DNA from: Aureibaculum flavum
GTDB taxonomy: Bacteria > Bacteroidota > Bacteroidia > Flavobacteriales > Flavobacteriaceae
Reading direction: 5' to 3'
Assembly (NCBI RefSeq): GCF_016406085.1
Contig: NZ_JAEHFJ010000005.1
Location: forward strand, 372,001-436,000
DNA: 64,000 nt
Positions 19,453 to 27,837 of the stretch are shown piece by piece. Numbering within the stretch: position 1 is the first letter of the stretch; each line of letters opens with the position of its first letter. The translations under genes were made by a program, and so were the position numbers. The notes under the pieces are model-generated. The model was not told where the DNA came from. It was given only the letters and a program-made list of their open reading frames with translations, and did no database searches.

Positions 19453-22167
19453 ATGAATACTGAAATTGAACCGAATGAATATCAAAAAATAAGTGATGAT
19501 AGAGTGTATATTCTTCTCTGCTACGAAGAGATGTTAACGCGAATAAATGAGCACGAAACCATAAAACTACTACACTTATATAAAACATCTCAAAATGAAA
19601 CTTTAGAATATTCCGTATCTGATGAAAAAATAGTACAGGCATTAGGTATTTATTTTCAGTTGATAACTTTAGTCGAAGAAAACGCTGCCATTCAATACCA
19701 CAGGCAACTGGAAAATGAAAATGGAATTGCTGCAAATAGAGGCTCTTGGGGAGAAACTTTTAAGATTTGGATTGAACAAGGCTTGAGTGAAGAAAAGATT
19801 GTTGAATTATTGTCTTCTCTAAATGTGATGCCCGTTTTAACCGCACATCCAACTGAGTCGAAACGAATTGCCATCATAGAATTACAAAGAGAGCTGTACT
19901 TATTATTGGTACAAAAGGAAAATTCTATTCTTTCCAAAATTGAGAAAAATTCTATCCGAGAAAAGATTATCAATTTATTAGAACGTTGGTGGAGAACCGG
20001 AGATACATATCTTGAAAAGCCTGATTTGACTTCAGAACGTAACAACATTGTGTATTACCTAAGTAAGGTATTCCCTTTGGTATTAGAAAAAAGCGATGAA
20101 AGGTTGAAGGAATCTTGGATAGCTGCAGGGTTCAATGCTAATAAATTAACGGATCCAGAGCATTATCCGTATTTTAATTTTGGTAGTTGGGTTGGAGGAG
20201 ATCGTGATGGTCATCCTTTTGTGACACCTAGTTTTACGAGAGATACACTCTTAATACATCGTGAAAAAGCATTAGATATTATTCATAAACAATTGGTGAA
20301 TTTAGCCACTCGTTTAACGTTGTCTGGAATTAAAAACCCTGTGCCCATTGCACTACTTGAAGCTGTAAGTAAGCAAGCAAAAATATTGGGAGCGTCTGGA
20401 GAAAAAGCGTTAAAACGTAATCCGCATGAACCTTGGCGACAATATGTTAGCCTGTTGGTAATAAAAATTGAAAACACTATTGCTGAAAAATTTGGTGAAT
20501 CAGATTCTTACTATAGGTCGAGCACCGTATTGCAAGAAGATTTAAAATTTATTAGAAATATTTTAATAGAAGGTGGAGCACAAGGAATAGCAGAAGATAT
20601 TTTGTTTCCAGTAGAAAGAACAGTTCAATGTTTCGGATTTCATCTTGCCAAATTAGATATTAGACAAAACAGTGGTTATCATGAAAAAGTAATTACACAG
20701 ATATTAGAAAAATCTGGATTCGAAAAATTTGATTTTCATAATTGGGATGAAAAAACACGTGTTTCTTTTTTAACAGAAGAATTAGAAAAACACGCTCCTT
20801 TAACTAATAATACAATTTCATATGGATTAGAAGCAGATAATGTACTAGACTATTTTAGAGTGGTTAGGCAACATATTAGTTTATATGGTTCAGAAGGAAT
20901 TGGATCTTTAATTGTTAGTATGACGAGAAGCCTTAGTGACTTGTTGGTTATGTATTTATTAATGAGAGAAACGCAACTTTTAAATACAGATTTACGTGTG
21001 GTTCCATTGTTGGAAACTATAGAAGATTTAGAAGGAGGCGATAAAATATTAGAAGATTTTTTAAATTTTCCCATCACTAAAGAGCGTCTTAAATTAATGT
21101 CAAATACGCAAGAAGTAATGGTTGGGTATAGTGACAGTAATAAAGATGGTGGCGTGTTAGCGAGTAAATGGCATTTACATAAAGCTGAAGAAAGTCTTTG
21201 CAACATTGGCGAAAAGCATAATGTAAAAATTATATTTTTCCATGGTAGAGGTGGTACTATAAGTAGAGGTGGTGGTAAATATCATCGTTTTATGGAAAGT
21301 ATGCCTAAAAATACCGTAAATGGTCAAATAAAATTAACAACACAAGGAGAATCAATTGCACAACAATTTGGTAATCTTTTAACAGCAACGTACAATTTAG
21401 AAATGTTAGCGTCAGGTGTGGCTCGACAAACTATGAAGATGCACTCATCTGCAAATGATGAAATTTATCCCTATGAGACGTTAGATTGGATTACAGATAA
21501 ATCGGTAGCTTTTTATAAAAACATGGTTCAGCATGATGATTTTATACAGTTTTTTAGTGAAGCGACTTCAATTGATTTATTAGAGAAAAGTAAAATAGGA
21601 TCGAGACCTGCACGGCGATCTGGACAACGTACATTAAGTGATTTAAGGGCTATACCATGGGTTTTTAGTTGGAATTTATCACGTTTTACCTTGACGGGTT
21701 GGTTTGGTGTTGGGCACGCCTTAAAAGAACTTAAACAAAATAAAGTATCAAAATTTAATGAGCTAAAACAACATGTTGATTCTTGGCCTTTTTTAAGGTT
21801 TATGTTAATTCAAATAGAAACAAATTTAATCCTTGCGAATTCGGAACTGATGAAAGTGTATTCAGAACTCGTTTCTGACAAAGACATTAAAACTAATTTT
21901 TTAAATCTAATTTTAACGGATTATAAAGAAGGCATTATTCACATTGAAGATTTACTAGGTGAGTCAGCTTCCGTTAGAAGAATAGGCCAAATTGAAAATT
22001 TGAAAAGAAGAGAAAAAGAATTGGAAGTATTACACAAACTTCATATTCAATATTTAAAAGAATGGAGAAGTTTAATGGTTACCAATCCAATTGAGGGTGA
22101 TCAATTATTGACAAAACTACTGAGCATTACAAATTCGTTATCAGGAGGGCTAAAAAATACAGGTTAA
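19453..22167 (+). CDS. ppc: Phosphoenolpyruvate carboxylase
   Basis: A roughly 904-residue PEP carboxylase that replenishes oxaloacetate by adding bicarbonate to PEP. The frame opens at TTG 19441, but ATG 19453 (MNTEIEPNEYQ) is the likelier start. Motifs in order are VLTAHPTESKR with the catalytic histidine, GGDRDGHPFVT, GYSDSNKDGGV, FFHGRGGTISRGGG with the catalytic lysine/arginine loop, and SGQRTLSDLRAIPWVFSW. The C-terminus ends in GGLKNTG, the conserved terminal NTG. Regulation of such enzymes by aspartate and acetyl-CoA is usual but not visible here. It supports anaplerosis together with the citrate synthase in this window. A hairpin follows the gene. Confidence 0.97.
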   Translation: MNTEIEPNEYQKISDDRVYILLCYEEMLTRINEHETIKLLHLYKTSQNETLEYSVSDEKIVQALGIYFQLITLVEENAAIQYHRQLENENGIAANRGSWGETFKIWIEQGLSEEKIVELLSSLNVMPVLTAHPTESKRIAIIELQRELYLLLVQKENSILSKIEKNSIREKIINLLERWWRTGDTYLEKPDLTSERNNIVYYLSKVFPLVLEKSDERLKESWIAAGFNANKLTDPEHYPYFNFGSWVGGDRDGHPFVTPSFTRDTLLIHREKALDIIHKQLVNLATRLTLSGIKNPVPIALLEAVSKQAKILGASGEKALKRNPHEPWRQYVSLLVIKIENTIAEKFGESDSYYRSSTVLQEDLKFIRNILIEGGAQGIAEDILFPVERTVQCFGFHLAKLDIRQNSGYHEKVITQILEKSGFEKFDFHNWDEKTRVSFLTEELEKHAPLTNNTISYGLEADNVLDYFRVVRQHISLYGSEGIGSLIVSMTRSLSDLLVMYLLMRETQLLNTDLRVVPLLETIEDLEGGDKILEDFLNFPITKERLKLMSNTQEVMVGYSDSNKDGGVLASKWHLHKAEESLCNIGEKHNVKIIFFHGRGGTISRGGGKYHRFMESMPKNTVNGQIKLTTQGESIAQQFGNLLTATYNLEMLASGVARQTMKMHSSANDEIYPYETLDWITDKSVAFYKNMVQHDDFIQFFSEATSIDLLEKSKIGSRPARRSGQRTLSDLRAIPWVFSWNLSRFTLTGWFGVGHALKELKQNKVSKFNELKQHVDSWPFLRFMLIQIETNLILANSELMKVYSELVSDKDIKTNFLNLILTDYKEGIIHIEDLLGESASVRRIGQIENLKRREKELEVLHKLHIQYLKEWRSLMVTNPIEGDQLLTKLLSITNSLSGGLKNTG

Positions 22168-22208
22168 TAGAATACATCATCGAAAGAAAAACATATCGAA
22201 ATCAAAAG

Positions 22209-22261
22209 AGTACAGAAATTAAAAAGGCATTATTCTTTTACTAAAATGTTTCTGTACTTTT
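22209..22261 (+). terminator. Probable terminator after ppc
   Basis: AGTACAGAAA (22209-22218) pairs with TTTCTGTACT (22249-22258) across a long loop and is followed by TTTTA. The large loop makes it less certain than the other terminators. Confidence 0.5.
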
Positions 22262-22331
22262 AGTTATTCCAGAGCCTTAATTTAGTTGTTGCTAAAGTGC
22301 TATTCTTTGGACTAGATATCTTTAATTATAT

Positions 22332-23009
22332 ATGACCAATAAATCACATGCTGTAATTGTATTAGGAGCCACAGGTGCCGTGGGAAACCAGGTGCTTAAT
22401 TACTTAATAAAGAGGGCAGAGGTTCTTCAAATATCAACGTTAGGTCGTAGATTAGTGCCAGACCTATCTGAAACATTGGTAGTACAACATAGTGTAGATG
22501 TTTTTGATCCAAATACGTATCAAGAAATAGTGAAAAATCATCAAGTGGCCATTTGTACGTTTGGTTTAGGTGAACCGTCTAAAGTAAGTAAAGAAGACTT
22601 TGTCAAAATAGATAAAACTGCAGTAATTTCTTTTGCTAAAGCCTGTAAAGAAGTTGGTGTTACACACTTTCAATTATTATCTTCCGTTGGTATTAATGCA
22701 AAGTCAGCATCTTTTTATTTACGGAGTAAAGGAGAGCTAGTCAATGAACTAGAAGCAATGAGTTTTGATAGACTCAGTATTTTTCAACCTTCAATGATTA
22801 TAACAAAAACGAATAGATATGGGATAGCTCAAGGGATAACATTAAAGGTGTGGCCTGTACTGAGTCGTGTGTTATTTGGTCCATTAAAAAAGTTTAGAGG
22901 TATTGATGTTGAGCATTTAGGAAAAGCTTTTGTTACAAATATGTTCGAAAATAAAATGGGTTTAGAAATGATTACTTGGGAAGACATAAAGAGGCTTTCT
23001 AAATTATAG
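22332..23009 (+). CDS. NAD(P)-binding Rossmann-fold protein (HTATIP2/YbjT-like)
   Basis: A 225-residue atypical short-chain dehydrogenase/reductase. The nucleotide-binding glycine motif is VLGATGAVGNQV near the N-terminus. Later features are CTFGLGEPSKVSKEDFVKID, the beta-strand HFQLLSSVGINAKSASFYLRSKGE (which includes a Y-x-x-x-K-like arrangement, YLRSK) and SIFQPSMI. The closest recognised pattern is the HTATIP2/TIP30-type NAD(P)H-binding group used by bacteria for unknown oxidoreductase or regulatory roles. No partner gene is nearby, and substrate is not predictable. Confidence 0.85.
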   Translation: MTNKSHAVIVLGATGAVGNQVLNYLIKRAEVLQISTLGRRLVPDLSETLVVQHSVDVFDPNTYQEIVKNHQVAICTFGLGEPSKVSKEDFVKIDKTAVISFAKACKEVGVTHFQLLSSVGINAKSASFYLRSKGELVNELEAMSFDRLSIFQPSMIITKTNRYGIAQGITLKVWPVLSRVLFGPLKKFRGIDVEHLGKAFVTNMFENKMGLEMITWEDIKRLSKL

Positions 23010-23171
23010 ATTTAAGGGTTACATGTATCAATAATTGTTCTCTGCTTTTAATTCTATACTTTTTCCAAATATTAAAGAATTTGTCTGTACGTTTAAATTA
23101 ATAATAGTAATAATTCAATAACTTACATTCCTTTTAGAAACAACAGCAGGCTCAAGTATATTATAATAAAT

Positions 23172-23639
23172 TTGGAAGAACATCATAAATTTACGAAATC
23201 TATAATTCAATCAATGAAAACACTTCTCAAAGGAGAAGTTCATTTTGTTGAAAATTATCATAGCTGGATAGTTGAAGTTACTGTTAAATGGAATAGAAGA
23301 ATAATAACAATCTTAATAAACTCTAGAAAGACAGATTTAGAGACTGAATTTTTAGACTGTTCACTAACTAAGGCACCCCTATTTACTTTTCTCAGTAGAT
23401 CTGAAACTTATAATTTTTCAGGAAAAAAAAGTCCATTTTCAGAATTATTATTAGAAAGTATTGAAACGCAATGTTTAATGGATAGTAAGAATCCGAAAAT
23501 TGAGCTGGAAGGGAAATCTTTTATTTTTAAAGGAGGCATCCGTAAAAAAGATGTAACTAGTTTGTCAAATGTTTTTAAACTATATGAAATGTTACTAAAC
23601 GAAATTGATTATTTACATCATGAAAATCTGACATCTTAA
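23172..23639 (+). CDS. Hypothetical protein
   Basis: A 155-residue soluble protein read from TTG 23172; the ATG at 23214 (MKTLLKGEVHF) is an alternative start. No signal peptide or transmembrane segment and no motif I recognise. Visible features are a beta-rich middle (NYHSWIVEVTVKWNRRIITILINS) and the segment LEGKSFIFKGGIRKKDVTSL before a C-terminal helix. It lies between two non-coding spacers, with no operon partner. Existence as a gene is likely from the unbroken frame and codon use, but function is unknown. Confidence 0.6.
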   Translation: MEEHHKFTKSIIQSMKTLLKGEVHFVENYHSWIVEVTVKWNRRIITILINSRKTDLETEFLDCSLTKAPLFTFLSRSETYNFSGKKSPFSELLLESIETQCLMDSKNPKIELEGKSFIFKGGIRKKDVTSLSNVFKLYEMLLNEIDYLHHENLTS

Positions 23640-23791
23640 TTAGTAGCTTAGTTTTTTTATGAATTCAAATTATGGTTTTTATATTGGTAACAATTCTTGC
23701 AGTTCATCATATAAAAATAACAATTCAAGAAATTAAGTTTTATTTTGTAGAAGGATATATGGAATTTTGAAAAAACTAAATCAATAGTACG

Positions 23792-24451
23792 ATGGAAGAA
23801 ACAATTAAGATTTTTATTTATATCCATGCTTTTTTTGGAGGACTGGGATTAATAACCGGATTGGGCAGTATAATTGTGAAAAAAGGAAGTAAACCTCATA
23901 AAGTTATGGGGAAATTATTTTCGATTGGTATGATAACAAGCTCATTAATTATAATACCAATTTCTTGGATGCCCAATCATCAAAACATACTTCTTTTCCT
24001 AATTGGATTGTTTACCATCTATTTAGTAATTTCAGGAAATCAAATATTAACGTTTAAATTGAAAAGCAAAAAAGCAGCGAAACCAATTGATAAAATTATA
24101 TCTGGGAGTATGTTATCATTATCAGTATTAATGATATTATTTGGAGCTTATGGTTTGATGAAAGTAAACGATTTGAATTATTTATTATTTATTTTCTTTG
24201 GAGGTTTTGGACTTCTAGTAACCATAAAAGATTTTATTTTTTATAAAAATATTATAATTGGTAAAAATGAATGGCTAAGAAATCATGTTGGAAAAATGAT
24301 TGGAGCTTTTATTGCATCGGTTACGGCATTTTTAGTCGCCGGTTTAGGTATTTGGAATTTATTTGCTTGGACGTTACCTACCATTTTGGGCACTGTGTAT
24401 ATACTGTATTGGAAAAGAAAATTAAAACCTAAAAAGGTTGAAAAACATTAA
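23792..24451 (+). CDS. DUF2306-like membrane protein
   Basis: A 219-residue protein with about seven hydrophobic segments. The N-terminus IHAFFGGLGLITGLGSIIVKKGSKPHKVMGK contains the paired histidines and the K-x-x-K/R-P-H-K/R loop seen in DUF2306-type membrane proteins. A second conserved histidine lies in EWLRNHVGKMIGAF near residue 167. The C-terminal tail is very basic (YWKRKLKPKKVEKH). The family has no known role. The next gene starts 45 nt downstream and may be co-transcribed. Confidence 0.72.
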   Translation: MEETIKIFIYIHAFFGGLGLITGLGSIIVKKGSKPHKVMGKLFSIGMITSSLIIIPISWMPNHQNILLFLIGLFTIYLVISGNQILTFKLKSKKAAKPIDKIISGSMLSLSVLMILFGAYGLMKVNDLNYLLFIFFGGFGLLVTIKDFIFYKNIIIGKNEWLRNHVGKMIGAFIASVTAFLVAGLGIWNLFAWTLPTILGTVYILYWKRKLKPKKVEKH

Positions 24452-24496
24452 AGCGTTTCTTACAAGAAGCGATTGTCACAGATAAAATTAATACAA

Positions 24497-24985
24497 ATGA
24501 TTCACTTAATAGTAGGGAATACAGGTGCTGGAAAAACTACGTATGCTAACGAATTGAAAAAAGAAACAAATGGGGTTATTTTCTCCATTGATAAATGGAA
24601 TAACACACTTTTTATGGCTGATAAGAAACCAACGGACGGATTGGAATGGTTTCTTGAAAGAATTGAACGTGCTGAAAAAATGATTATGGATTTAGTAGAT
24701 CAGTTAGAAAACGCAAATACAGATGCTATTCTTGATTTAGGATTTTCAAAATTTGAACACAGAGAAAAGTTTAGAAAATTTGCTAAAGCGAAGGGCTATG
24801 AAATAACAATACATTTTTTAAACATTTCAAAAGAAACCCGATTGAACAGAATTACAAAACGTAATACTGAAAAAGGAGTAACATTTGAGTTTGAAGTGAC
24901 TAAAGAAAACTTTGACTTTATGGAGGGTTGGTTTGAGAAACCTAATAGTAAAGAAATGCTTAATGGAATACATATAACATCCTAA
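24497..24985 (+). CDS. AAA-type P-loop ATPase / small kinase-like protein
   Basis: The frame opens at TTG 24473, but the ATG at 24497 puts the start directly at MIHLIVGNTGAGKTTYANEL, a Walker A motif (GNTGAGKTT) as expected for the compact AAA_33/zeta-kinase-like fold; that start gives 162 residues. A Walker B-like strand is AILDLGFSKFEHR, and the lid-type arginines are in ETRLNRITKRN. Such stand-alone proteins often phosphorylate small molecules or nucleic-acid ends, and several confer drug or toxin modification. No toxin-antitoxin partner is adjacent, so the substrate cannot be assigned. Confidence 0.8.
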   Translation: MIHLIVGNTGAGKTTYANELKKETNGVIFSIDKWNNTLFMADKKPTDGLEWFLERIERAEKMIMDLVDQLENANTDAILDLGFSKFEHREKFRKFAKAKGYEITIHFLNISKETRLNRITKRNTEKGVTFEFEVTKENFDFMEGWFEKPNSKEMLNGIHITS

Positions 24986-25000
24986 ATCACAACGTAGAAT

Positions 25001-26086
25001 TTACTCCTCAAACAAACTTTTATCCAAGCCAGGTACAATACGCAACGCATTTTTATAATATACTTTTTTCAATACATCATCGGGTAAATCTAAGCCGTAC
25101 ATTGGCCAAAAAGCATGGTATTTTTTATGGTATGGAAAGTATTCATCATTAGATTCTAACACTCTAAAATACGTTGGAAATTCTTCTGGTTTCCAGCTGT
25201 CTTTTCCAAATAAAATTCGATCCTGATATTTTATAAAAAAGGCTTTTGCAAAACGTGGTTGTCTACCCAATTCAGCGATAATCGCACCGATGCCAACATT
25301 CATATTGGGCATTTCATCTAATAGCTCACTCAATTTACCCAAATCATTCGCAAACCAACCCATGTGAGCATTTATAAAAGTAGTTTCAGGATGTTTTTTG
25401 AACATATGATGTTGTTCTGCAATAATTTGCTCCCATGGAGCAGGGTCATTTGCTTCACGTTTTCTTCGCGGATGAGTTTTGAGTTCTAACCAACGCTCAT
25501 TATCACCATCAAATGTATCCCAAAACGATTTAGGATCTGCAGCATGGATTAAAACAGGTACACCTAATTCGCCGCAAAGTGCCCATATTGGATCCAATCT
25601 TTTATCGTCAATAGCAATTCTATTTCCGTCAGTGTCTTTATTTCTGAGTCCTAAACTTTTATAAACCTTTAGTCCTCTTGCTCCATTTTTAACATCTGCT
25701 CTTAGCTGATTTACTGCATCTTTTGCCCAGTCTTTTTTACCAACTCCATCAAAGTCTACATTGGCAAAAACAACAAAACGGTTGGGGTAATTTTCAGCAA
25801 TATTGGCAACAGATTGTTGCAGGTCTTTTCCTGATCGGCCACTTAAATTTACCATAATACCCATGTTAAGCGTATCCATTGCAGCAATAACTGGGCTTAA
25901 ATCTTGTTTCGGCATGTTGTATTGATGTCCGTGCACGTCAATAAATGGAAACTTAGCTTTTTTTATAATCTTACCAGGAATAACTAAGGTTGATTTAGGA
26001 TTGTATTCTTCAAAAGTTAAGTCTTGTGCTATTAGAGTTGTGTGTACAAGAAAAAGAACGAGGCTTATTTTAAAAAATTTTATCAT
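25001..26086 (-). CDS. Exported amidohydrolase-family (TIM-barrel) protein
   Basis: A 361-residue protein with a signal peptide (cleavage near LIAQ, residue 21), so it acts in the periplasm or is secreted. The mature chain matches the Amidohydro_2 type: first metal site FIDVHGHQYN near residue 50, VLIHAADP around 180, FINAHMGWFANDLGK around 240 and RILFGKDSWKPEEFP near 295, where the usual catalytic aspartate sits. Members include decarboxylases and lactone hydrolases, and the substrate is not evident. It converges with the kinase-like gene with a 15-bp gap. It is transcribed in the same direction as, but not tightly linked to, the DUF3124 gene upstream. Confidence 0.86.
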   Translation of the reverse strand: MIKFFKISLVLFLVHTTLIAQDLTFEEYNPKSTLVIPGKIIKKAKFPFIDVHGHQYNMPKQDLSPVIAAMDTLNMGIMVNLSGRSGKDLQQSVANIAENYPNRFVVFANVDFDGVGKKDWAKDAVNQLRADVKNGARGLKVYKSLGLRNKDTDGNRIAIDDKRLDPIWALCGELGVPVLIHAADPKSFWDTFDGDNERWLELKTHPRRKREANDPAPWEQIIAEQHHMFKKHPETTFINAHMGWFANDLGKLSELLDEMPNMNVGIGAIIAELGRQPRFAKAFFIKYQDRILFGKDSWKPEEFPTYFRVLESNDEYFPYHKKYHAFWPMYGLDLPDDVLKKVYYKNALRIVPGLDKSLFEE

Positions 26087-26143
26087 TGATGTTTTCTTTG
26101 GGGTATACTAAAGAAGTATTTAAAAATGTTATTTGAAAGTAAA

Positions 26144-26653
26144 TTATTCGATACGTTTTCCTTGTGTGGTAAAAGAAAGGCCTTGTTGGCTCATTGTTGA
26201 GCTCATAATACCCTCGAAAAGCGGATCTGGAGATTTTTTTGGAATATTCCAGTCAAAAATAAAATTAGAACCTGTACCACCTTCAATATCGGCTTCGTCA
26301 ATAATTATCTCTACAGTTTCAAGTGGAGCTAGGTAAATAGGTTGTTTAATATAAGTGCGTACTAAATGCCCTTTTGTATGGTAGTAATCAGCTTTTAGAA
26401 TATAAATTGTATCATTAAAACTCGTATTTCTCAAGCTTACCATCGCCGTAAGGTTATGTGTTTTATGTTCAGTATAACTATATATTTGGGAGTATACGGA
26501 AAGATAGGTTCTGCCAAATTGTAGTGAGTCTTTTTGACTTATGTTTATGGTTCTTTTTTTCCAGTCAACAGCATCAAATTCATCTTTACCTAGATTTAAG
26601 TCACATGATGAAGCTAACACGATAATCAATAAGAGATAGGTAATTTTTTTCAT
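26144..26653 (-). CDS. DUF3124 lipoprotein
   Basis: A 169-residue predicted lipoprotein (lipobox ASSC at residue 17). The rest matches the DUF3124 pattern: TYLSVYSQIYSYTEHKTHNL, MVSLRNTS, ADYYHTKGHLVRTYI, LAPLETVEIIIDEADIEGGTGSNFIFDW. It is a one-domain envelope protein with no known activity. A TAnnTTTG-type promoter box lies 42 nt upstream on the minus strand. It diverges from mscL. Confidence 0.86.
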   Translation of the reverse strand: MKKITYLLLIIVLASSCDLNLGKDEFDAVDWKKRTINISQKDSLQFGRTYLSVYSQIYSYTEHKTHNLTAMVSLRNTSFNDTIYILKADYYHTKGHLVRTYIKQPIYLAPLETVEIIIDEADIEGGTGSNFIFDWNIPKKSPDPLFEGIMSSTMSQQGLSFTTQGKRIE

Positions 26654-26694
26654 ATTTTATGTTAATTTATAAATGATATTATGGTGTTGGCAAA

Positions 26695-26702
26695 CAAAGA
26701 TA
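26695..26702 (-). promoter_or_regulatory. Candidate -7 promoter element for the DUF3124 gene
   Basis: On the minus strand this reads TATCTTTG, an exact TAnnTTTG match 42 nt upstream of the start codon. No ideal -33 TTG is visible. Confidence 0.45.
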
Positions 26703-26767
26703 AAGAAATTATTGCAACAACTTTGATAACTATTTCACTATAGGTTTTTAATTACTAATAATTAGAA

Positions 26768-26775
26768 TATTTTTG
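26768..26775 (+). promoter_or_regulatory. Candidate -7 promoter element for mscL
   Basis: TATTTTTG is an exact TAnnTTTG match 65 nt before the mscL start. No -33 TTG at ideal spacing was found. Confidence 0.4.
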
Positions 26776-26839
26776 CAATTATAAATGTAAATGATATTGT
26801 TTTTCTGTAAATAGAAGAAGGATAAAAAAACGGATACTA

Positions 26840-27280
26840 ATGGGATTATTAAAAGAATTTAAAGAATTTGCAGTAAAGGGTAATATGATGGATATGGCCA
26901 TTGGTGTTATCATTGGTGCATCATTTAATAAGGTAATAGATGTGCTGGTAAAAAAAGTATTGATGCCACCATTGTCTTATTTAACAAATGGAATCGATTT
27001 TAAGGATAAGATAATAATTCTGAGAGATGCAGAATTGAATAGTGCAGGAGAAATTATTCAAGAAAAAATAGCCTTAGGCTATGGAGCGTTGTTTGAGGCT
27101 TTTCTAGATTTTATTATTATAGGTTTTACGGTTTTTATTGTGGTAAAATTTATGAATAGGTTACGTAATAAAGCTCAAGATACTAAGGATGATACTGTAG
27201 TAACTCCTAAAGATATTCAGTTACTGTCAGATTTAACTGATTTAATGAAAGAACAAAATGAATTATTGAGAAATAAATAA
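26840..27280 (+). CDS. mscL: Large-conductance mechanosensitive channel MscL
   Basis: A 146-residue inner-membrane channel that opens under high membrane tension and releases solutes during hypo-osmotic shock. The amphipathic N-terminal helix (LLKEFKEFAVKGNMMDMAIG) leads into TM1, which contains the pore-lining motif GVIIGASFNKVIDVLVKKVLMP. TM2 is FEAFLDFIIIGFTVFIVVKFMN, and the C-terminal bundle helix ends in LMKEQNELLR. Length is normal for the family. It is a single-gene unit, bounded downstream by a perfect 16-bp hairpin before the convergent gene. Confidence 0.97.
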   Translation: MGLLKEFKEFAVKGNMMDMAIGVIIGASFNKVIDVLVKKVLMPPLSYLTNGIDFKDKIIILRDAELNSAGEIIQEKIALGYGALFEAFLDFIIIGFTVFIVVKFMNRLRNKAQDTKDDTVVTPKDIQLLSDLTDLMKEQNELLRNK

Positions 27281-27310
27281 ATGCTTTTGATTCTAAGAGG
27301 GAGTCAAATA

Positions 27311-27351
27311 ATTCTTCTCGATATTTTTAAGAACAAAATATCGAGAAGAAT
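27311..27351 (+). terminator. Long perfect hairpin between convergent genes
   Basis: A 16-bp perfect stem (27311-27326 with 27336-27351) with a 9-nt loop lies between mscL and the minus-strand gene ending at 27361. It lacks a strong T run on either side, so it may act as a bidirectional transcript-end structure. A second 8-bp palindrome (27352-27368, AACTATAA-A-TTATAGTT) follows and covers the neighbour's stop codon. Confidence 0.6.
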
Positions 27352-27360
27352 AACTATAAA

Positions 27361-27732
27361 TTATAGTTTAATTAAGTTTTTTTCAAGATTAATATCTTGT
27401 AACATGTCTTCAGTGAATTTATAATGACCTCTAAATGTTATTATTTTAAAGCGGTTGTCTTTCATACGAGTTAATACTTCTAAAAAACGCCATTTAGATT
27501 TCAATTGATTAGGTTCAGCTGATTTTAAACTTACTTCGAAGTAGTGTTTTCTACCTGCTTTTTCACCAACAATATCTGGTGTTACTGAAAAATCTGTCCC
27601 TTTTTGGGAGTAAGATTTTGGAGTCTCATAACCTTCAATGTCCGCCTTTATGTTTTCAAAACCTAACTTCTCAACATAAGTAACCGAATCTTGGAATAAT
27701 TTTTGATTTTCTGTTTTATCTATTGCTATCAT
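27361..27732 (-). CDS. Hypothetical protein, possibly nuclease-like fold
   Basis: The frame runs up to 27768, but the ATG at 27732 (MIAIDKTENQKLFQDS) looks like the real start, giving 123 residues; the extra 12 residues are hydrophobic and unlikely to be coding. The segment TPDIVGEKAGRKHYFEVSLKS, followed by NQLKSKWRFLEVL, has the spacing of acidic and basic residues seen in PD-(D/E)xK restriction-endonuclease-like folds (D..., E-x-S/K). The catalytic lysine position is not exact. I treat this only as a hint. It is a conserved-looking small soluble protein with no coupled partner, facing mscL. Confidence 0.6.
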   Translation of the reverse strand: MIAIDKTENQKLFQDSVTYVEKLGFENIKADIEGYETPKSYSQKGTDFSVTPDIVGEKAGRKHYFEVSLKSAEPNQLKSKWRFLEVLTRMKDNRFKIITFRGHYKFTEDMLQDINLEKNLIKL

Positions 27733-27837
27733 AACGAGCAAAATACAAAATTTTAATGAGAAATCCAAATTAAAAATAAGGTAATAACTCTCAAAACATT
27801 TGAAAATCAGATAATTAATAGATCACTTTTTTGTTCT

